NCBI GenBank assembly: GCA_027625915.1
Contig: JANTQA010000015.1
Coordinates: 10,321,001-10,385,000 of the forward strand
Direction: 5' to 3'
From: Anaeramoeba flamelloides
Taxonomy: Eukaryota; Metamonada; Anaeramoebidae
DNA length: 64,000 nucleotides
A model generated the notes under the pieces. It searched no databases and was not told the DNA's origin. It saw only the letters and a list, made by a program, of their open reading frames with translations. Both the position numbers and the translations under genes were made by a program. Below, one piece after another: positions 45,237 through 56,460 of the stretch (position 1 is its first letter; every line of letters begins with the position of its first letter).

Positions 45237-47420
45237 ATGAGCCATTATAACTTTCGAAAGATCCGAGCTGTTTTACCATCAAAACAGTTTGTTGATAATG
45301 TGTTAAACAAGACCCAGAGAAGAACGCCAACTGTGATCCGACCAGGATTTAAAATTATTCGAATTCGTGATTTTTATATTCGAAAAGTAAGGACTGTTCA
45401 GTCCATGATCCATGACAAGTTTGGACAAATCTTGGATGACTTTCCTGATTTGAATTCGATCCATCCATTTTATTCCGATTTGTTGAACATCCTCTACGAT
45501 CGTGATCATTACAAAATTGCCTTAGGATCGATGTCCATTTCACGTAACATTGTTGATCATATTGCCAAGCATTACATTTCGCAAATCAAATACGGAGACT
45601 CTTTGTTTAGATGTAAAACCTTAAAAAGGGCTGCGTTGGGAAGGCTTTGTACTGTAATTAGGAAACAAAAGGATTCCTTGAGCTATTTGGAGCAAGTGCG
45701 ACAGCATCTTTCAAGGTACCCATCGATTGATCCCACAACAAGGACTTTGATCATTACCGGTTACCCCAATGTTGGTAAGTCAAGTTTTATGAACACCATC
45801 ACACGAGCAAATGTTGACGTGCAACCTTACCCATTTACAACAAAGTCATTGTTTGTTGGCCATTTTGATTATGATTTCCAAAGATGGCAATGTCTTGATA
45901 CACCGGGTATCTTGGACCACCCCTTAATTAAACGTAATACAATTGAAATGCAAGCAATCACAGCACTTGCTTATATTAAGTCCACCATTTTGTTTTTTAT
46001 TGACATTTCCGAGACGTGTGGTTATTCCATTCATCAACAGGTTACCCTCTTCCGTTCAATTTCAAGGCTGTTTGTTGGCAAGCCAATTGTACTTGTCCTA
46101 TCAAAAATTGATCTTAGGAAGCCAAATGAACTCTCCCAGGAGGAACGAAAGATCATTGAATGTGTTTGGGATAAGGAATTGCCAAAGGAAACCTTTTCCG
46201 ACGAAGAAGAAGAAAACGAAAACGAAAAAGAAAAAGAAAAAGAAGAATTAGATGAAGAAGACGAAGAAAAAGATTTGATAATTGGACAGGAAAATGACGA
46301 GTCTCTTGGTATGGCATTATTTAATCGAGAATTAGATTGGGAAATCGATTGGGAATTAAAAGATGGGTTTTTAATGGCCAGCGATGAAAGAGTGAAATTA
46401 GTAGCCATTAGCTCCAAAGGAGAAATGGGTATCGCCAAGGTTATTGAGCAATCGTGTGATTTATTAAAATCCGAAAGAGTGGAAAAAAAGGTAAGGTCAA
46501 GTGAAATGGATAAAAATTTGAATAGACTGCATGTAGCAATTCCTGAAAAGCGTGATGAATTCGAAAGACCACCAAATATTCCCAAAAGTATACTGGAAAT
46601 GAGAGAAAAGAAAAAACAGAAGGGCTATGTGAAACCAAAAAAAACACTGTCAAGGGATCTTGAAAAGCAAAACGGGGGATATGGCAAATATGATATTGAT
46701 CTTCGAAAGGAATGGATCTTAGAAAATGAAGAGTGGAAGAATGACATCATCCCAGAAATTTGGGAAGGCAAGAATATTGCTGATTTTATCGATCCAGAGA
46801 TCGAAAGGAAACTCGATGAGCTAGAAAAGGAAGAAGAAGAAATAATTAGAAAAATGGAGGAAGCAGATTCACAAGAAATGGAAGTGAATGACTTGAACCA
46901 AACACAAGAAAAAATGTTAGACAAAATCCGAGAGAAAAAAATGTTAAAAATTTTGAAAAAGAATAGAGAAAAAACTAGGGGAAGAAAATCAATCCCTACA
47001 AATAAAAATACTAAAAAAAGTATTTCCTCTTTAAAGGAACATTTGAAAGATATGGGACTTCCAGACCTTCCTTTAAAGCAAGCTAAAAAAAGGCATCTCA
47101 AAACAAAAAGAGGCAGAGAAAAGCTTAGAAAGGGCATGATGAAAGAATTACACGACACTCAAAAGGAAGTACAGATCGGCCAAGGTGTCGTCTTAAATAA
47201 AGATAGATCCAGAGTTCGATCCAGAAGTGTCGATCCTCGCTATAAGGGTTTCAAAGATGAAACACAACTCAAATTGGCTAGAAAAATTGCAGTCAAGCAA
47301 TTTGAAAAAAAGAAAAACAGATACATGCCAAAGGGTGAAGGTGACAGATCCATCGTTACCTATAGACCAAAACATCTCTTTTCAGGAAAAAGAGGAATTG
47401 GTTCTGCAGATTGGAGATAA
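45237..47420 (+). CDS. NOG1: nucleolar GTP-binding protein 1 (NOG1/GTPBP4)
   Basis: A single-exon gene of 727 residues. I choose ATG 45237 because the protein then begins MSHYNFRKI like NOG1 orthologues; the frame upstream opens only with a TTG. NOG1 is a nucleolar GTPase needed for 60S subunit maturation. The N-terminal helical domain (1-165) includes TPTVIR, HPFYSDLLNILYDRDHYK and LEQVRQHLSRYPSIDP. The G domain has GYPNVGKSS (175-183), DTPGILDHP (221-229) and NTIEMQAITALA. The G4 motif reads SKID (289-292) rather than the usual NKxD. An acidic Glu/Lys/Asp insert (about 321-346) follows the G domain. The long C-terminal half is charged with basic patches and ends in SADWR, as in the family. 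Stop is TAA. The eL33 gene, another 60S component, is the divergent neighbour. Confidence 0.97.
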   Translation: MSHYNFRKIRAVLPSKQFVDNVLNKTQRRTPTVIRPGFKIIRIRDFYIRKVRTVQSMIHDKFGQILDDFPDLNSIHPFYSDLLNILYDRDHYKIALGSMSISRNIVDHIAKHYISQIKYGDSLFRCKTLKRAALGRLCTVIRKQKDSLSYLEQVRQHLSRYPSIDPTTRTLIITGYPNVGKSSFMNTITRANVDVQPYPFTTKSLFVGHFDYDFQRWQCLDTPGILDHPLIKRNTIEMQAITALAYIKSTILFFIDISETCGYSIHQQVTLFRSISRLFVGKPIVLVLSKIDLRKPNELSQEERKIIECVWDKELPKETFSDEEEENENEKEKEKEELDEEDEEKDLIIGQENDESLGMALFNRELDWEIDWELKDGFLMASDERVKLVAISSKGEMGIAKVIEQSCDLLKSERVEKKVRSSEMDKNLNRLHVAIPEKRDEFERPPNIPKSILEMREKKKQKGYVKPKKTLSRDLEKQNGGYGKYDIDLRKEWILENEEWKNDIIPEIWEGKNIADFIDPEIERKLDELEKEEEEIIRKMEEADSQEMEVNDLNQTQEKMLDKIREKKMLKILKKNREKTRGRKSIPTNKNTKKSISSLKEHLKDMGLPDLPLKQAKKRHLKTKRGREKLRKGMMKELHDTQKEVQIGQGVVLNKDRSRVRSRSVDPRYKGFKDETQLKLARKIAVKQFEKKKNRYMPKGEGDRSIVTYRPKHLFSGKRGIGSADWR

Positions 47421-48014
47421 TTTCTTTTATTGCTTTTACATTTTTTCACATCTTGTTTTTTAAAATAAATTAATAATTTAGAAAAAAATTAGAATAATTT
47501 CAATTTATTTTTTAAATGACAGGTTTTTGATTATTAATAATTATTTTTGCTTTTAATTTTAATTTTATTTTTTTTCATAAAGGGAATTTCTCGTTTTTTT
47601 ATCTCAATCCCATTTTTAATGTAGAATGTGGACTATCAAATGAAATCTTAATTAAATACAACACCCTTTTGTTTGAGAATTCTGAAATATAAGTACTTTT
47701 TTATATAAAATATTATCAATAATTGTTGAGTTCATTTTTTCGCAAAAGTTGATCTTTATTGCAAAATGCAATGAATTTTACTTTTTCAATTTTTTTACGA
47801 TTTATTTTTGGTTTAACAAATTAATAATATGATGACAATTACAAATTTACAAATTAATTTATTAAATGGATGAAGAATTAGAACTCAAAGATAAAAATTA
47901 TTTTGTAAAGGTATTTGGTTAAATTTTGCTTTTTGGAAATTTATTGATATTTTTTATATATAATATTTATTTATTTTCTCTTTATAATTTAATTTTTTTT
48001 CGTCTAAAATTATT

Positions 48015-48980
48015 CTGATATGTCTTTCGTTACCATTTCGGTATTTTTTATTTTTTCTAATTTCCAGTAATGGACACCAAAAATAATATTGGCACTTATG
48101 CAATAATTAAAAATTGAATGGGAATTGTTGATCAATAAACTAATAAAGATAAAAATTCAAAGAGAAAAAACTGAAACATTTTTTTGCTTATTGTGAAAAC
48201 ATAATTAAAAATCTGTTAATTTGAAATTGAATGAAGAGTTAATTATTGAAATTTGAATTTAACATTTCCAAAAAGGTTTAGATACTCGGTTTTATGATGA
48301 TAAGAGATTGATACAAAATAGATTGGTAATAAAAAACTAAATTTCTTAAAATACTTGTAATTTTTCAAAAATTTAGAAGGTATTTGATTTATTTTTTTTT
48401 GGAATAATTTTTTGGAAAATTACTATTTCAATTTCGAATTCTAAAGGATAAAAAGTTATTTAGTTCAGAGCGAGATTGGAAAATCGTCTTTAATTGCTTT
48501 TTTTGAAGTGAAAATTTTCATCCAAAAATTAAATCCAGAACAGAAATCGGGGATTTGGTACTCATTTTCATTACTGGGATTTAATTTTTGAGATTATTGA
48601 TTACAAAGTGGATTTCAAAAATTACAAATATATATCGGAAATAAAACCATTTGTAACTTGAATGCTTGATAGTAGTTAGATTTTTATCTTTTTTTGGTTG
48701 AAGAAAATAAGAAAAAAGTAAAATTTAATTTCTCAACCCATAGAAAGAATAGTTTAATTTCAATTTTGGTTTTAAAATTGTTTTTTTTTAGGTGGTGTAT
48801 GTTCCACTCGGTATAAAAAAACAGGAGTTATATTTTTTCAAGAAAAAAATTTTAAAAGAAATTTCGATTTTTCCAAAGAAATAAAATGTTTTTCTATATT
48901 TATTTGAATTTCTGAACAAAAACCAGCAAACTCAAACCCTTATTGACATATCTTGAAATGATTTTGATTTTAGTAACTAA
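48015..48980 (+). repeat. dispersed repeat family R5, direct copy
   Basis: Its sequence aligns with the reverse complement of 29640-30565, closest around TTTCGGTATTTTTTATTTTT and CACCAAAAATAATATTGGC. It also aligns with the partial copy at about 63600-64000 (CCCATAGAAAGAATAGTTTA). Non-coding. Confidence 0.6.
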
Positions 48981-49669
48981 AAAATAATAAAACGTTAGAA
49001 ATATTTTTATTTTTTTTCGATTTTGAGAAAAAGATTATGGGGTGGTTTGAACTAAAATAGTGAACTGGGGGTTGGTTTAAACAATATTTTAATTGATTTT
49101 ATCTTTCTTGATTCATTAAAACACAAGCTTTTTTTTTTAATAAAAACATTTTCTCCTTATATTAAGACATATACTAGAAATTTTTTTTTATTTGAACTGA
49201 AAAATTTAAATGATATTATTCTTGAAAAATAAACCTTTATGGTTTCCTTTTTATTAAAGTCTAAAACAATTATTTTTTCAAGAAATCTGACGAATTAATT
49301 ATATAATCCCATCAAGAAATATTATGACAATTAAAGAAAATTATCTTTTTTTGTTCTTTCGATAGAAATATCAAGTACATTTTATTCAATTTAAAACCTT
49401 TTCTAATCAAAATATGATTGATATAATGAAAATAGGGCATTCTCGTTTTATCACCTGGTTTTTTGTTACTATTCCACTAAAAAAGTTCCCACTATTTGCT
49501 CACTGGAAGGAAATGTCTTAAAATAATAACAACGTTTATTCATCACCAGTAGATAATTATTGAAAAAATTTATTTATTTTTTTTTTGATTTTTGTAACTT
49601 AACCAGCTGGAAAATAAATAATTCTAAAATCTAAGGAACCCGTTCAATAAAACTTTATTTCTATGGAAG

Positions 49670-50105
49670 AATTCAATAAATATCCTATTTTCTGAACCCA
49701 ATCAAGAATTAGATGAATTAAATCAAAATAGGATTTCGTAATTAATTTTGGAAATTCATTCTTTCGAAATAAAAAGTATTTTGTTTCTTAAAAAATTTCC
49801 TAACAAAAGTATTTCCATGAGGAATTAAAAATAAAACCAAATAAAGAATAAGTAATTGTATCAAATGTTACAGATAAGAGCTTGAAATAAATGATTTTTA
49901 TTTATTTTTTTAAGCTCAATCTTTTTCATTTTTTTGAATTCCATTTTTAGGTTGGGTATGAAAATATATTCAACTACTATATAAGACACTCTCTTATTTA
50001 TTAAAATATTAATGTTTTTGGTTAAAGAAATTATTTAAATGATTCAGTTTCACATAAATGATAGCACTCAAAATTTGAAAAATGTACTTACTTGCTTAAA
50101 AAAAA
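49670..50105 (+). repeat. dispersed repeat family R3, copy 3 (3' part)
   Basis: The stretch AATATCCTATTTTCTGAACC to GAATTAGAT is identical or nearly so to the 10825 region. The copy continues collinearly to GCACTCAAAATTTGAAAAAT near 50070. The 5' half of the family is not evident here. Confidence 0.55.
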
Positions 50106-50591
50106 AAAGGTAAAGAAAATAAAAGAATAATAAAAAAAATTAAAAGGTTCAAAAATAAAAATCAAAATAAAAAAAAAATTAGAAATGGGTTTATGTATTC
50201 TCCTGTTTTTTTTTTTTTTTTTGTTTTATCCTTATTAATTAACATTAAATTAAAATTTTAGCTGTTGATCCCAAAAGAATAATATCCCACATTTTAAATT
50301 TTATTTTCAATAATTTATTGATGTAAAATCTTAAATTATTAATTTTAATGATCATTAACTGACAGAGTCATTTTAAAAAATTGTGACAAAAAAAGTTTTC
50401 AAAAGTATATATAAAACTATTGACAAACTTCAATAGACCTATTTCCATCACTTTTTTAAAATATTTCTTTGGTAACACGATTTTAAAATGACTTGTATGT
50501 AAAAAAAAAAAAAACTGATTTTTCATGTATTCTTGACAAAGCGCAAAAAAAATTGATTTTGAGAAAGGTGCCACTTCCGACAAGAATGTAA

Positions 50592-51851
50592 TTAACAACA
50601 CCACCCCCCTTCTTCGTTTTCATTATCTTCATCTTGCTCAGTTAAATTTATTGAATAATTGACTCCTTTTCCTGAAGAAGATGTTGATAATGAATCAATT
50701 GTTTGCATTGCTAATTCGTCAAATGCCTGTATGATCCCTTCCTTTGTCTTTGCTGATGTCTGTATAAACATCATTTGATGCTTTCTTGCAAACTCTAAAC
50801 CTTCCTCTTTGGTGATGTCTTCCTCTTCTTTAAGATCAATTTTGTTTCCAATCAACATGATTTTGACATCAGAAGAAGAATACATCTGTGTTGGTAATTT
50901 TTTGTTGTCGTTGTTTATCGTTGTTTGTTTTTTGTGTTTATTATTATTGTTATTTTGTGATTTTTGTTTTTTTTAAGTTTTGTTAGTGATAACAAGACAT
51001 TTTTTGAAAAATTCAGGTCAATTGTGGAATTTTAATAATTTTTGGTGATTTAAAATTTAAGAAAGAAAGGAAAAAGAAGAAGAAGAAGAAGAAGAAGGTC
51101 GAAAAAAAAAAATACAAACTACTTACATCAATTTCATTAATCCAGTCTTCAAGATTTTCAAAGGTTTCTCTTCTTGTTACGTCATATACAAGAATAATTC
51201 CTTGTGCACCCTTATTTGTAAAAGTAAAATAGAAAAAAATTATCAGATTCAGAGAATTAGTTTTTTTGATTTCCCAAACAAGTAAACAAGTATAAAACGA
51301 AATCCAGAATTTTGGAGCAGACAAAAAAAAGAGAGTGAAAGATGAGTCTTGAAACTCAAAAAGCACTTTTTTTTCTTCCCATTTCAGAAAAAGAAACAAG
51401 TTTAATCAAAATTAAACAGTTGTTAATCGTTTTAAAAAAGTGTGAAAAAAAAAGTTTTCAAAAGTATCTACAAAACTATTGACAAACTTCAAAAGATCTA
51501 TTTCCAGTTCTTTTTGTAAAAAAACTTTTTTTGGTCACACTTTGTGGCGCTGCTGTAAAAGATCTTGAAAAAGAAAAAGAAAAAACAAAACAACTTTACT
51601 CGATAATAAGAAGAAGTAAGTGTTCTAAAACGTTCTTGCCCTGCTGTGTCCCAAACGGAAAATTTGACCTTTTTATTGTTGCTTATCGTTTTTGTTTTTT
51701 CTCGAAAGTCAACACCAATCGTTGAAGGCATATTTTTATTATATTTATCCTCACTAAACCTCAAAAGGATGCTTGTTTTTCCACAAGCTGAATCTCCAAC
51801 CATAAGGAGTTTTACCAAATAGTCATAGTCCTCTATTTCTGAATCACTCAT
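50592..51851 (-). CDS. RAB18: Rab18-like small GTPase, three exons
   Basis: Exons 51851-51600, 51210-51127 and 50885-50592 join with phase-0 GT-AG introns (389 and 241 bp) to give 209 residues. Motifs: P-loop GDSACGKT (19-26), switch I TIGVDF (44-49), WDTAGQERF (67-75), GNKID (125-129) and TSAK (156-159). A C-terminal Cys-Cys pair (208-209) allows double geranylgeranylation and membrane attachment. [10 protein letters not shown] joined to [17 protein letters not shown] across the first junction, and EGLEFARKH, closely follow Rab18, which acts at the ER, lipid droplets and secretory membranes. The only unusual part is the short acidic/Ser-rich tail (about 175-206). Intron 1 carries a segment repeated in the 3' flank; intron 2 carries a (CTT)n run. 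Stop is TAA. The Rab family is certain; Rab18/RabC subfamily is likely. Confidence 0.95.
51211..51599 (-). other. first intron of the Rab18-like gene
   Basis: The donor GTAAAG follows Arg84 and the acceptor AAATAAG precedes Gly85. At about 51431-51513 it contains a stretch closely resembling 50375-50455 beyond the 3' end of the same gene. Confidence 0.85.
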
Positions 51852-54819
51852 TTCTTTGTTATTGAATTGTTATTTTTTTGAAATATTTTTAAAAAGATGA
51901 TTGAAAAAATGAAATGTAAAAATTTGTTTTGGAGTTTTTTTTAGAATAAAACCGATCCTAGATTTCGTAACATACAATTACACACGGACTATATCTTTTC
52001 AGTTGAGTTTGGATTTATTAACTTCAAAGTTCGTTGAATAAACATTTAGTAAGGATCATCATGTTTTTATAAGATCTGAAAGAAATTTATTCATATCACT
52101 GGGTTTGTATGTTTTTAGTATCTTCAAACTCAATTGTTTCATCTTTTTTGAGTCTTGAATAATGAATTTTTTAAAGATATTACATCATATATTTTAAACC
52201 TTTTTATTGTCTTAAAAATTTTCGAATATTCTTTGGATTTAATGTAAATTGAGTCAGGAAATACATTTTTGTTTCAAAAAACATAAAACACTTAATGTTT
52301 TTCTTTTTTAAAAAAAGGTTATTTTCATTTCTGATCTTTTAAAGAAAAAAATTTTTTATTTTTAATTCGTTTGGTTTAAGAGTTCTTGAAAACTTTCTTT
52401 ACAAATAATGAAGACAAAATATAAAAAACATACTATTATGTGGATTTCCGAAAAATAAATAAAAATAGCTTAAAAAATAATATTATTTTTTTTTTTTAAG
52501 GTTGATCATTCTGGACAATTCCCAATTAAAAATATTCTTTTAATTTTAATTTTTTTAACAATAAGTCTTAATTTCTAATAATCTTGTAATCCCGTTTCAG
52601 TATTGTCATGTATAATAATGTTTATTATATAAGTATATTTCTAAAATATAAAATTTAGAGATTGTTTTTTGAAAAAAATTTTCAGAGTTATGCTATTTTG
52701 TATATTGGAGAGAGGTTATTCACAGAATTTATTTCTGTTCTCCTTATATCCTTTATTTTTTGAGACCTTTTATCCATAATGTAAATGTTGGGAAGTATAT
52801 AACTTATAGGATCGTATTTTTTTTAAAGAAAATAAATAATATAAAAATTAATATTTTTGTGGTTTTAAGTGACAAATCTCTATGAAATTTTTTTACCTAA
52901 ATTTAATAGAGATTGAGAAAAATTTTTGCTAATTACTTAGATTTGAAAAACCCTGTTTATTTTCCATATTAAACATATTTCTAGATTAAGGAATCCTTAT
53001 TTAGAAATTTGACAAAAAAAAAATAATCGAGACTAGCCCCTTATGAAAAGAAGAAGAGAGAGAAAAGTATGAAATATATGGAATAGTAGAAAATAATAAA
53101 AGAAAATTCAAAACTTAGTTTTCAATTTTTTTTTTTTAGCATCCCAAATGTTGTATTGGTACCTGGTTGTTTTCTTATTGATGAAAAGAGGTTGATAGCC
53201 AATATAATTTATTTTGTATAAGAGATCTAAATATCCGACGAACTATAGATCAAACAAAATCGGTTGATTACTAAGTATAAAATAATAATTTTATAAATAA
53301 TATTTCTTTTTTTTTTTGCACAAATTTTTCAGAATAAGAAATTTTTTGAAAATTTTCTTTTTGTTGTTTTAATATTTTTCTTTTTTTCTTTTTACTTTTT
53401 TACCTTTTTTCTTTTTACTGTTTTTTGTACATTTACTAAAATCTTGTTTTGTAAAATACTAATCCACACAAATGAAACGACATGATTGAACAAGTTTATT
53501 TAACAGCTGAACACATTTTTCATTTTCATTATATTACTTTCAGCTCAGCTGGCATCAAATAACCCCAGTTGGGTTCACTCCACTTCAATCATTTAATTCA
53601 AGTTCAATTTATTTAATATTGAACAGGAAAGTTCATTTTGTTTAAAAACTAAAGCTGAAAAAGTTTACTAATTCTTATAATTTTTTTTACTCATTTTATC
53701 GATCCATACATTTTGAATGTTAAATCAAATGGATGAATCCAAATAACTCCAAAAATGAGAAATTTGAATAAAGTAAAAAAGTATAATTTTTATAAATTTA
53801 TTCATTTTCTATTATTAAATTATAATTAAATGATTTTATTAATACCAAATATATTTTTAATTAGGAATTTACAAATTAAATTTCAAAATTATTTTAAAAT
53901 CAAAGTTTCGTGATTATTGTGAAAAAAATCATTTGAAAAATTTATAGTATTTTGGCCAAAATATTACATCAAACCTTTTTTGAGTCGAGGATCCCAGTTA
54001 TAATGAGGAGGAAACTACACGAGGTTTTAGAGTTTGAATCGATATTAAAAGCAAAAAAATATTTTGGAAATTTCAAAATTGATATCATTTTTTCACATTT
54101 TTTCACATTTTTGTTTGTTCAATATGTTTCTCTAACCATAATTCTTTTATATTTTTTTATGGCAAGATGAATAGTAACATAGAAGAAATGTGTTATCCTA
54201 AGGTTATTGATAAAGTGAAAATGATCTTAGAGAAATCATATTGATTTCTCTTGGAATTTTATTTGATCTTTGATAGGAGATCAAAATGAGCCTTGATTGT
54301 TGTTTTTTTTTTCAAAATTTCCTAAGAATTTGAGGTTTTTCTATTTTTCAAAAAAATCTATTATTTATTAGTTTCATTCTGGGTGTAAATCAACTATTCT
54401 TTAAATATTATTATTATTATTCTTATATATTCTTTATATTTTCTTCAAAGGGCAACACTAAATATTTATTGATATTGAAAAAAAAAAAAAAATAGACCAA
54501 TTTGACTGAAACAAAGTTTTACATAAACCAAAAATGAAAAAACAATAATTAACATTTATTTAGATTTTTATTGAAAATTTTCTAAAAAGATCAAAATACA
54601 AATTCTAATCAAGAAATATATTGCTTCATTATTTTATACAGGCGCTTTTTTGAAATTTCCTAAAATTTACTTAACCATGAATAAAGTTAAATAAAAATAG
54701 TCAAACATAGAACCCAGCAAAAAAAAATAAAAAACAAAAATTCATCATGTGAAAAGTTATAGGTTTTAACATAATATTTCTATTTATATTTAGACAAAAT
54801 AAATAAAAATGGAAATTTT

Positions 54820-55370
54820 AGGATTTATCAAAGATACAATCCAAGTAAAACTATTAAAATACATAAAACAATTAACAATAATTATTGTTTTTAATAATAC
54901 TTATATTGTTTTCGATGTATGTTATTGTAAATAAAAGACATTAAATTTTCTGATCTTGATTCTATCTGTTATTTTCTAAAGGATGAAAATTGGTATTTAT
55001 TATTTTCTTTTTGATTGAAAAAAATGTTTTGATAAATACTTTATTCTCAAAAAACTTTACATAATAAATTACAAAAATATAAATGTATTTTATTGTTTAA
55101 AAAATCATTTGTGTATTGTAAAATTACATGTTTTATTTGAAATTAGTCATGTATTGTTTTCTACAAAAAAGTGTTTTTTGTTAAATCATTTTTTGTATAT
55201 ATTTCAACCGAAATATTCTGAAATAAATAACATTTTCATTGTATGAATCATTATCAATATTTATGTTTATGAGTTATTGTAAATCAACTCATAGCTCGAC
55301 TAACAAAGATGATATCATATGAACTGTAAAAAATGCAAATTTTTTTTTGGAAATATGATATATAGTAATA
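54820..55370. repeat. diverged AGGTATTTCC-family copy
   Basis: The interior (TTTCTGATCTTGATTCTATC and TATTTTCTTTTTGATTGAAA near 54950-55020) aligns with 20560-20640. The terminal repeats are degraded: only a GGAAATATGATATA-like right end is left near 55350. This is an older copy than those at 20395 and 28222. Confidence 0.45.
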
Positions 55371-55741
55371 TATATAACAGAATTTCATAAATTTTTACAT
55401 AGTTAAAATAATTTAAAAGAATGATAAAACATCATTTTCTATTCAATTTAGAAATAATTTGGATTTTGTAAAATATTGTTATTTTTTGTTATTTTTTTAT
55501 TATGTTTTCCTTTTCACTTTTCCAGTTACTTTTCCTGTTTAGTTAAATCTGGAAAATTTTTTTCGATGATTGACAGAAGATTAAAGTTGAGTTATTGCTA
55601 AATTGAAAAAAAAATTACAATTAGTAAAAAAATATCTTATAATTTGAACGTTCAATAATTGTTGGTGAAATTTCAACAAATTTACCAATATTATTTTTTT
55701 AGAAAAACTAAATTAAGATTCAAATACTTCCGATAACTGTA

Positions 55742-55938
55742 CAGTCAGTTCCACTTTTAAGGCACAAACTTTCAACGAAATTTAAGGCACAATAAAAATC
55801 TCAAATTAAAGCACAAAATTGATAATTTTTGTTTTTAAAATTTATTTTACTAGAATCTGAGTTTTGTGCCTTAATTTGAGATTTTTAATGTGGCTTAAAT
55901 TTCGTTGAAAGTTTGTGCCTTAAAAGCGGAACTGACTG
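55742..55938. mobile_element. CAGTCAG-family palindromic MITE, copy D
   Basis: It begins CAGTCAGTTCCACTTTTAAG and ends GCGGAACTGACTG, with TA on both sides, and is 197 bp. It is among the best preserved copies in the window. Confidence 0.88.
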
Positions 55939-56167
55939 TATCTATTTTAGATAATCTTTGAATCAGAAATACCCAATATATTTACTTCAAAATTGTCTCT
56001 TTATTAGATTACATGAAGTTTCATCTAACCCTTAACAATAAATCCAATCTAATTTTTTGTATTACTTGTTTCACCAATTTTTAAAATTTCATATTATTTG
56101 TATTTGAATAAAAAGGATAACTTATAAAATCATTACAGTTGGGTAACTTAAAGGGGGTTTAATATTA

Positions 56168-56364
56168 CCATCAGTTTTAAATTTAAGACACAAACTTTCA
56201 ACGAAATTTAAGGCACAAAAAAATCTAAAATAAAGCACAAAATTTAGAATTTTTTTTTTTTACAAATAATTTTACTATAATTTTAATTTTGTGCCTTAAT
56301 TTGAGATTTTTATTGTGCCTTAAATTTTCGTTGAAAGTTTGTGTCTTAAAAGTAGAACTGACGG
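56168..56364. mobile_element. CAGTCAG-family palindromic MITE, copy E (diverged)
   Basis: It has the same arm landmarks (ACAAACTTTCAACGAAATTT, AAGGCACAA and complements) and TA outside each end. Both termini have drifted (CCATCAGTTTT at the left, GAACTGACGG at the right). It lies only about 230 bp from copy D in the same region. Confidence 0.75.
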
Positions 56365-56460
56365 TATGCTTGAAAAATTAATATAAATCAATATATTTTT
56401 TTTGCCTATTTTTGTTTCTAAATAAGTCTAAATTTTGATGGGAGTTATCATTATATATAT

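Larger units (their letters stand above)
47421..50591. other. intergenic region with R5 and R3 repeats
   Basis: It contains an R5 repeat copy (about 48015-48980), an R3 copy (about 49670-50105) and, at 50375-50455, a segment duplicated inside the first intron of the neighbouring Rab gene. No gene-like frame is present. Confidence 0.6.

Noticed and set aside
53952-54170. 72-codon frame with a MRRKLHEVLEFES-like start
   Set aside because: It opens with TTG, turns into a hydrophobic T-rich tail, lacks a splice partner and resembles no family I know.
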